Source: Anaerosoma sp034007245
GTDB lineage: Bacteria; Actinomycetota; Coriobacteriia; Anaerosomatales; Anaerosomataceae
Assembly (NCBI GenBank): GCA_034007245.1
Contig: JAVERH010000091.1
Span: 1 to 9,036 of the forward strand
Reading direction: 5' to 3'
DNA: 9,036 bases
Positions 5,397-9,036 of the stretch are shown piece by piece (the stretch's first letter is position 1; each line of letters starts with the position of its first letter). Below the pieces are notes generated by a model. The model was not told the DNA's origin. It saw nothing but the letters and a program-made list of their open reading frames with translations, and made no database searches. Both the position numbers and the translations under genes were made by a program.

Positions 5397-6713
5397 CTAT
5401 GCACCCTCGAACCAGGTCGAGACCCTGAGGGTGCCGTCCCGCAAGCGCGGATACATCGGCGGAGGCTCCACCTCGAGACGACGGTCGTACTCGTATAGAC
5501 GGCTCCTGAAACCCGCCACCTGCTTGGTTCCGCTCACGGAGACGAAGCCGCCCTGGTCCTGGTACGCGTTTGAGCCCTTGATGTGGATGCTGTTGCGGAA
5601 CACGCCCGTTTGCATCTCCGCCTGCACGGTGCCCGTCTGCGACAACAGCGCCGCTTGGAGGACGACGTCCGTAGGGAACACCGCGGTGATCGGGTACCAA
5701 CTGGGAACGTTGATGTTGTCCTGGGCGATCAAACCGCACGTAAAGGGCCTCGTTTCGTCGCTCGGCTCAATGTTGCCATTGATGCGCATGATCCTCGTGC
5801 TTGCGATCGTCAGTTTCGTACTGTAGGTGCCACGCACCCACACGTTGTCATTGAAGTAGAACACGCCGGATGCCGGTACCGGGTACAGCCCCACCGACGT
5901 CGTCTTCAGGTCGCCGGTCGTGTCACCGCCAGTCACCTTGAGCACTTCCACTTGTGTGCCGTTCATCACGACCTGGTACCCCTTCGATCCCGAGGAACCG
6001 AAGCTCGTACCCGCCGAGTCGGCGAGTATCCGGATGGCATTCAAGTCAGTGGTGACCTGCGAGAAATCGACATCTGGTTGGTTCGGCATCTTCGATCCGC
6101 GGACTCCCTTAGGGAGCCCATCGACCGGGTCGGTACCGGACGCCGTATCGGTGATCGAACCGCCTGCGAATGCGTTATCAGTAACGGTACCCTTGTTCTC
6201 GATCCACCCGTTGGCGCGGATGCTGCCCACGATGCGCGCCTCACTGCCGATGCTGATATTGCTGTCCGAAAGAAACATGTAATCAGCGTATGACGGGAAA
6301 CGCACCTCGGCACGGACAGTCCTCGTGACGTCGTAGCTCGGAATCGAGCCAACGGCGACTATATCGATGGGAGAGCCTGGACCACCAGTCGCACTTGCCT
6401 GGACCGTCCACACGCCATCATCGAGGCTAGTAGGCCCAAGCGTCGGGTTCGCCACGTAGAAGGTGGGATCCCGACGTAGTTCGTACAGGTACGCGTTGAG
6501 CCCAGCGTCGGCCATATGCATCGCCTTGGTGCTCGCGACCTGCGCCGCCGTCATGGTGGTGAGATGCCCCGAGAGTACCAACAGCATCGTGGCGAGGATG
6601 AACAACACGACAGAGACACCTACCACCGTCAACATGGCGATACCGCTGTCGTCGCTCCCGATTCTTCGGGCAGCGCCTACGAATGAAGTCCGCCTCTGGC
6701 GCTGTGAGCTCAT
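5397..6713 (-). CDS. PilX/GspK-like minor pilin with large beta-rich passenger domain
   Basis: A 438-residue secreted or membrane-anchored protein. The N-terminus carries a class III-like signal, DDSG/IAMLTVVGVSVVLF (from residue 21), a hydrophobic helix to about 48 and HMADAGLNAYLYELR (66-80), the AEAG-type motif of PilX N-terminal domains. As in GspK, the usual Glu at position 5 after cleavage is missing (Thr29). The remainder (about 100-438) is beta-rich and includes NISIGSEARIVGSIRANGWI (152-171), GVFYFNDNVWVRGTYS (283-298) and GLIAQDNINV (327-336). These patterns occur in large PilX-like/DUF4900-type proteins and suggest a solenoid of short strands. The ATG at 6713 is favoured over a GTG at 6752 because GAGAGGG lies about 8 bases upstream and the longer start overlaps the previous gene. 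Thirteen bases separate it from the PilW-like gene. It probably works at the pilus tip with the two preceding minor pilins; the passenger's role is unknown. Confidence 0.85.
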   Translation of the reverse strand: MSSQRQRRTSFVGAARRIGSDDSGIAMLTVVGVSVVLFILATMLLVLSGHLTTMTAAQVASTKAMHMADAGLNAYLYELRRDPTFYVANPTLGPTSLDDGVWTVQASATGGPGSPIDIVAVGSIPSYDVTRTVRAEVRFPSYADYMFLSDSNISIGSEARIVGSIRANGWIENKGTVTDNAFAGGSITDTASGTDPVDGLPKGVRGSKMPNQPDVDFSQVTTDLNAIRILADSAGTSFGSSGSKGYQVVMNGTQVEVLKVTGGDTTGDLKTTSVGLYPVPASGVFYFNDNVWVRGTYSTKLTIASTRIMRINGNIEPSDETRPFTCGLIAQDNINVPSWYPITAVFPTDVVLQAALLSQTGTVQAEMQTGVFRNSIHIKGSNAYQDQGGFVSVSGTKQVAGFRSRLYEYDRRLEVEPPPMYPRLRDGTLRVSTWFEGA

Positions 6714-6726
6714 GATGTGCGCCCTC

Positions 6727-7356
6727 TCAGTCGATGGTGTTGTGAACCCCACGCACCTTCACCCACGTCGTCACGTCGACCGAAGCACTCTGCTGGCCAC
6801 GCGCGACGGAGTTCTTAAGCCTGACCTGCACCGCCGACACATCCCCCGCCGCCGTGGCCAGCACAGGCACGTCCGAACCGGACACATACTGGTTGGTGTA
6901 GTACGTGAACACGCTTTCACTCCAGGTGCTCTCAACCACACCCTGCACCGGCTGGTCAGCGGAGAACGCAGGAAACGTGTAAGGCGGCATCTCCGTTGTA
7001 GCGGTCGCCTGGGCCCGATAGATCTTGTTGTTGATGATGCGATACCGCACCTTCTCGGGGAATCCATCACGGTTCACGTCCGTGTAGAAGACGACTTCGC
7101 GCGGTTGGATGACCAGGAACGCCCCCCGGCCATCATCAACCTCATAGGCTTGCCGCAGTTCGCTGGAGAGCTGAGAGAGCACCGCGCGTCCTTCTTCGGT
7201 GGCCACGGCTTGCGCCTCCACCTGGTTCGAGATGGTGGTCCCAGTGTTGAGAAGAAGATACGCCGCCGCCACTACGATGCCCATGAGCGCAACGACCGCC
7301 ATCAGTTCGGGCAGTGTGAACCCCACATCGTCTCGCATGCGATCGCGCGCGCTCAT
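6727..7356 (-). CDS. PilW/GspJ-like minor prepilin
   Basis: A 209-residue prepilin. The start MSARDRMRDDVG/FTLPELMAVVALMG has a 12-residue basic leader, a Gly at -1 and Glu17 as the conserved Glu5 of the mature protein, so prepilin peptidase cleavage is expected after Gly12. The hydrophobic N-terminal helix covers about 13-35 and continues into an amphipathic stretch, EEGRAVLSQLSSELRQAYEV. The C-terminal globular part has FYTDVNRDGFPEKVRYRI and later beta strands typical of PilW/GspJ-like proteins. The ATG at 7356 shares its A with the upstream stop (TAATG). A longer reading from 7428 would place the leader far from the N-terminus and overlap the upstream gene. Probably a core component of the initiation/tip complex with its two neighbours. 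Confidence 0.9.
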   Translation of the reverse strand: MSARDRMRDDVGFTLPELMAVVALMGIVVAAAYLLLNTGTTISNQVEAQAVATEEGRAVLSQLSSELRQAYEVDDGRGAFLVIQPREVVFYTDVNRDGFPEKVRYRIINNKIYRAQATATTEMPPYTFPAFSADQPVQGVVESTWSESVFTYYTNQYVSGSDVPVLATAAGDVSAVQVRLKNSVARGQQSASVDVTTWVKVRGVHNTID

Positions 7357-8822
7357 TACCAACTCAACTCCCGGTACGTCTGCATCCCAGCGCTGACGGT
7401 CACACTCGTCTGCTTCCGGTACTGCCATCCGACGAGCTGGTACTGGACCTCGTAGGTCCCTGGCTGCAGTCCCTTCACCAAGAGATATCCGTCCGAGTCA
7501 GTTTGTCCGGTGAGGTAGTAGCTGTCGGGACCGGTGATCCGCACCGACTGGCCGTCCCTGGCGTTCCCGTTGTTCTTCACAGTCCGCACCAGCAGAGAGC
7601 CCTCAGCGATCGGGGCCATCACGAACACTTCCGGCGCATTGGAGCCGTCATACGTGACGCTGCGATTCTGCGTTGTATACCCGGCTTTCTCCACCGTCAC
7701 GCTGTACGTGGCGTTAGCGAGGCCCTCGAATGCAACCTCACCGCTCGCGGATGTGATGAGGGGACTACCAGATACGTGGGAGAACGGCCACGAAGACTGC
7801 CTCACATTCACCGTGACTCCGCTCACCGGAACGTCCGCACTATCTGATGTCCGAACGACCAGACCTCGTCGCGCGGTCAGTTTGATGGTCTGCGAGAGCG
7901 CCTGGCCCCCGGCGGGTATCGCGACTGTGATGCTGCCCTGCGAGTAGCCGTCCTTGACAGCGGTGGCAGTGTAGTCAGCTATGAGCAGATCGTCGAAGTC
8001 CACCGCCCCACTCACGCTGGTGGTGGCCGTCCTGTCGGGGGCGCCCGAGCGGCTCAGTGTCACCGTGGCGCCCGGTATCGGCACATCGCTGTCGTCAACC
8101 ACTGTGATACGGGCGCTCGATGGGCGCTGCAGGCGCACTACTACGCTTGTCAGTAGGTCAGCGGCGACGTTGACCGACGACAGCGCAGCGTAGTCGTAGA
8201 TGTAGCCCGCCTTCGTGCACTGCAGCTGGTATTCGCCCGTGCTCAGATAGCCGTAGAACGCTTCACCGGCGTCATCGGTCGCGGTCGACCGTGCCGCGCC
8301 GGAAACAGGGGTGATCACCACGGCCACACCAGTCATGGCCGCGTTGGTCTCCGCATCCAGAGCCAGCACCGACAGATCACCGGTGTTCACAAGGCTGCTC
8401 TTGCCAAAGATGTTCGACGACAACTGGACCCTACTGCCGGAATCCTCGCCCCATCTAACGGTCACAAGCACTTCTTTGTACAATGCGCGACCGGTATCGG
8501 GGTCCCTGGCCCATGAGACGTCGGTGTCAACAACGTACTCTCCGTCAATCTCCACGGGCGTCTCGATCGCACCCGGGATGTCCGGCGGGGTGCCATCAGC
8601 ATTGATGACGCCCACCTCGTCATACGGCAAGTTGCGCACCAACTCAAGGCGCTCATTGGCGAGGTTGAGAGCATCGACCCGGACCGCGGAGTTCTGCGAC
8701 GCCTGAGTGGCATACCCGAACACGCTCATCACGCCCATGGCGATGATGAGCAGGATCGCCGCGGCAGCTACGAACTCGACGACCGTGAAACCGCGATCAC
8801 CGATGAGAGGTCTCTTCGTCAC
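7356..8822 (-). CDS. PilV/GspI-like minor prepilin with about four tandem Ig-like (carboxypeptidase-regulatory-like) domains
   Basis: A 488-residue modular pilin. The leader VTKRPLIGDRG/FTVVEFVAAAAILL has Gly11 at -1 and Glu16 as mature Glu5, with a helix to about residue 36. ALNLANERLELVRNLPYD (51-68) is the typical PilV/GspI continuation. After a pilin-like domain (to about 148) come four similar units, at roughly 149-232, 237-315, 319-404 and 408-488. Each opens with a beta strand (for example LSVLALD, ARITVVDD, LVVRTSDS, LLVRTVKN), has a G-x-x-V-x-V strand and an ASGEVAFEGL- or DSDGYLLVKGL-like turn, and ends G-x-Y-x-x-x(4-7)-GY/GW. These are transthyretin/CarboxypepD_reg-like folds. The Lys expected for CnaB isopeptide bonds is absent from the first strands. 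The GTG at 8822 is chosen because GGAGGAG (8837-8831) lies 8 bases upstream and the leader length is right; upstream codons give an unconvincing Cys/Arg-rich extension. Pilin length is normally 130-200 residues, so the tail is an addition, probably exposed at the pilus tip for adhesion. Confidence 0.9.
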   Translation of the reverse strand: MTKRPLIGDRGFTVVEFVAAAAILLIIAMGVMSVFGYATQASQNSAVRVDALNLANERLELVRNLPYDEVGVINADGTPPDIPGAIETPVEIDGEYVVDTDVSWARDPDTGRALYKEVLVTVRWGEDSGSRVQLSSNIFGKSSLVNTGDLSVLALDAETNAAMTGVAVVITPVSGAARSTATDDAGEAFYGYLSTGEYQLQCTKAGYIYDYAALSSVNVAADLLTSVVVRLQRPSSARITVVDDSDVPIPGATVTLSRSGAPDRTATTSVSGAVDFDDLLIADYTATAVKDGYSQGSITVAIPAGGQALSQTIKLTARRGLVVRTSDSADVPVSGVTVNVRQSSWPFSHVSGSPLITSASGEVAFEGLANATYSVTVEKAGYTTQNRSVTYDGSNAPEVFVMAPIAEGSLLVRTVKNNGNARDGQSVRITGPDSYYLTGQTDSDGYLLVKGLQPGTYEVQYQLVGWQYRKQTSVTVSAGMQTYRELSW

Positions 8823-8967
8823 GAGTGTGTCTCCTCCGCGCTCCGCTCTGGCCCGGGACCGGGTGTTCCCGTGAACCGTCGTGCACAGTCTACCGCAGAC
8901 GGCTGCATCTCTGTATCGGCAGAAACGGCCCATCACTTGAACCTTACACTGTTTATGCCCGAATCCC
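8823..8967 (-). other. Leader region of the minor-pilin block
   Basis: About 145 bases upstream of the PilV-like start, less GC-rich at its upstream end than the flanking coding DNA. It holds the GGAGGAG ribosome binding site and small inverted repeats: GTCT-GCGGT-AGAC, and CGGGA-ACACCCGG-TCCCG near 8859-8842. No recognised riboswitch core was found. I looked for the cyclic-di-GMP GEMM pattern and did not see its conserved segments. Confidence 0.4.
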
Positions 8968-8995
8968 ATCATAGCCTGATATCCAGGCCGCTCAA
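8968..8995 (-). promoter_or_regulatory. Candidate sigma70-type promoter for the minor-pilin block with an inverted repeat in its spacer
   Basis: On the minus strand TTGAGC (8995-8990, 4/6 to consensus) and TATGAT (8973-8968, 5/6) are 16 bases apart. The spacer contains GCCTG-GATAT-CAGGC (8988-8974), an inverted repeat of 5-bp arms that nearly fills it and could be an operator. The predicted RNA leader would be roughly 140 bases. The same bases may also code for the end of an upstream gene, so the call is moderate. Confidence 0.42.
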
Positions 8996-9036
8996 CAGCG
9001 CGGTGGACGAGCGCAGGACCGCACGCTCAGCCGATA
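8969..9036 (-). CDS. Possible 3' end of an upstream gene of unknown function
   Basis: A minus-strand frame enters from the right edge and reads SAERAVLRSSTALLSGLDIRL before a TGA (8971-8969). Nearly all third codon positions are G or C, as in the genes of this window, and the DNA becomes less GC-rich just after the stop, which fits a gene end. It is too short (21 codons) to assign a family. An alternative is a plus-strand ORF starting at the ATG at 8954 (MPESHHSLIS...), open to the right edge, but it has no visible ribosome binding site. Confidence 0.35.
   Translation of the reverse strand, partial: SAERAVLRSSTALLSGLDIRL

Noticed and set aside
5374..5408. GTGCAT...ATGCAC inverted repeat at the end of the PilX-like gene as a terminator
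   Set aside because: Six-bp stem with a 12-base loop and no T run; too weak to call a terminator.
6463..7455. A 330-codon plus-strand open frame opposite the PilW-like gene
   Set aside because: His/Arg-rich translation without domains, antisense to a prepilin with a clear leader peptide; a shadow frame.
7356..8375. CnaB-type isopeptide-forming domains in the PilV-like tail
   Set aside because: The first strands of the repeats lack the reactive Lys, and the units look more like CarboxypepD_reg/transthyretin-type folds.
8823..8960. Cyclic-di-GMP riboswitch in the leader of the minor-pilin block
   Set aside because: Pilus genes are often under such control, but the conserved GEMM core segments are not visible here.
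8823..8972. Longer PilV-like product from 8972
   Set aside because: It would bury the class III leader 60 residues into the protein with a Cys/Arg-rich extension; the GTG at 8822 with GGAGGAG 8 bases upstream gives a normal 11-residue leader.
1..9036. CRISPR arrays, insertion sequences, tRNA or rRNA genes
   Set aside because: No regularly spaced repeats, transposase motifs, terminal inverted repeats or RNA gene signatures were seen on either strand.

Overview
The window is 9 kb of GC-rich bacterial chromosome in which every convincing gene lies on the minus strand, so the genes read from right to left. Long antisense open frames, frequent GTG starts, strong GGAGG-type ribosome binding sites and an actinobacterial-looking chorismate synthase suggest an actinobacterium. 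The mix of type IV pilus genes with aro genes resembles Coriobacteriia and their uncultured relatives. That placement is inference from protein style, not a database result.

Block 1 (about 9036 to 5397, read leftward) starts with what may be the last 21 codons of an upstream gene, then a promoter-like region. Three minor-pilin genes follow: a PilV/GspI-like prepilin (7356-8822) carrying about four tandem Ig-like/carboxypeptidase-regulatory-like repeats, a PilW/GspJ-like prepilin (6727-7356), and a PilX/GspK-like protein (5397-6713) with a large beta-rich passenger. The first two overlap as TAATG and the third follows after 13 bases. The order I-J-K matches the minor pilins that prime and cap pili and pseudopili in other bacteria.

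Block 2 (5396 to 2160) begins with a 201-base gap that may hold a promoter. It then encodes the inner-membrane assembly platform: PilM (actin-like, cytoplasmic), PilN, PilO, and a fourth single-pass membrane protein whose C-terminus looks like the PilP/GspC homology-region domain. PilM and PilN overlap as TGATG. A good intrinsic terminator (2104-2135) closes the pilus block. The pilus motor ATPases, platform protein PilC, prepilin peptidase and major pilin are not in the window.

Block 3 (2103 to 1) is chorismate biosynthesis. aroC has its own leader with a perfect 7-bp inverted repeat next to a -10-like TAGAAT. It overlaps by four bases (GTGA) an in-frame fusion of shikimate kinase to 3-dehydroquinate synthase (AroKB), which runs off the left edge. 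The pilMNO-P-like/aro neighbourhood recalls the proteobacterial pilMNOPQ-aroK-aroB arrangement.

The points most worth a second look are the modular, probably adhesive minor pilin, the PilP-like protein in a lineage expected to lack an outer membrane and secretin, and the pil-aro linkage.
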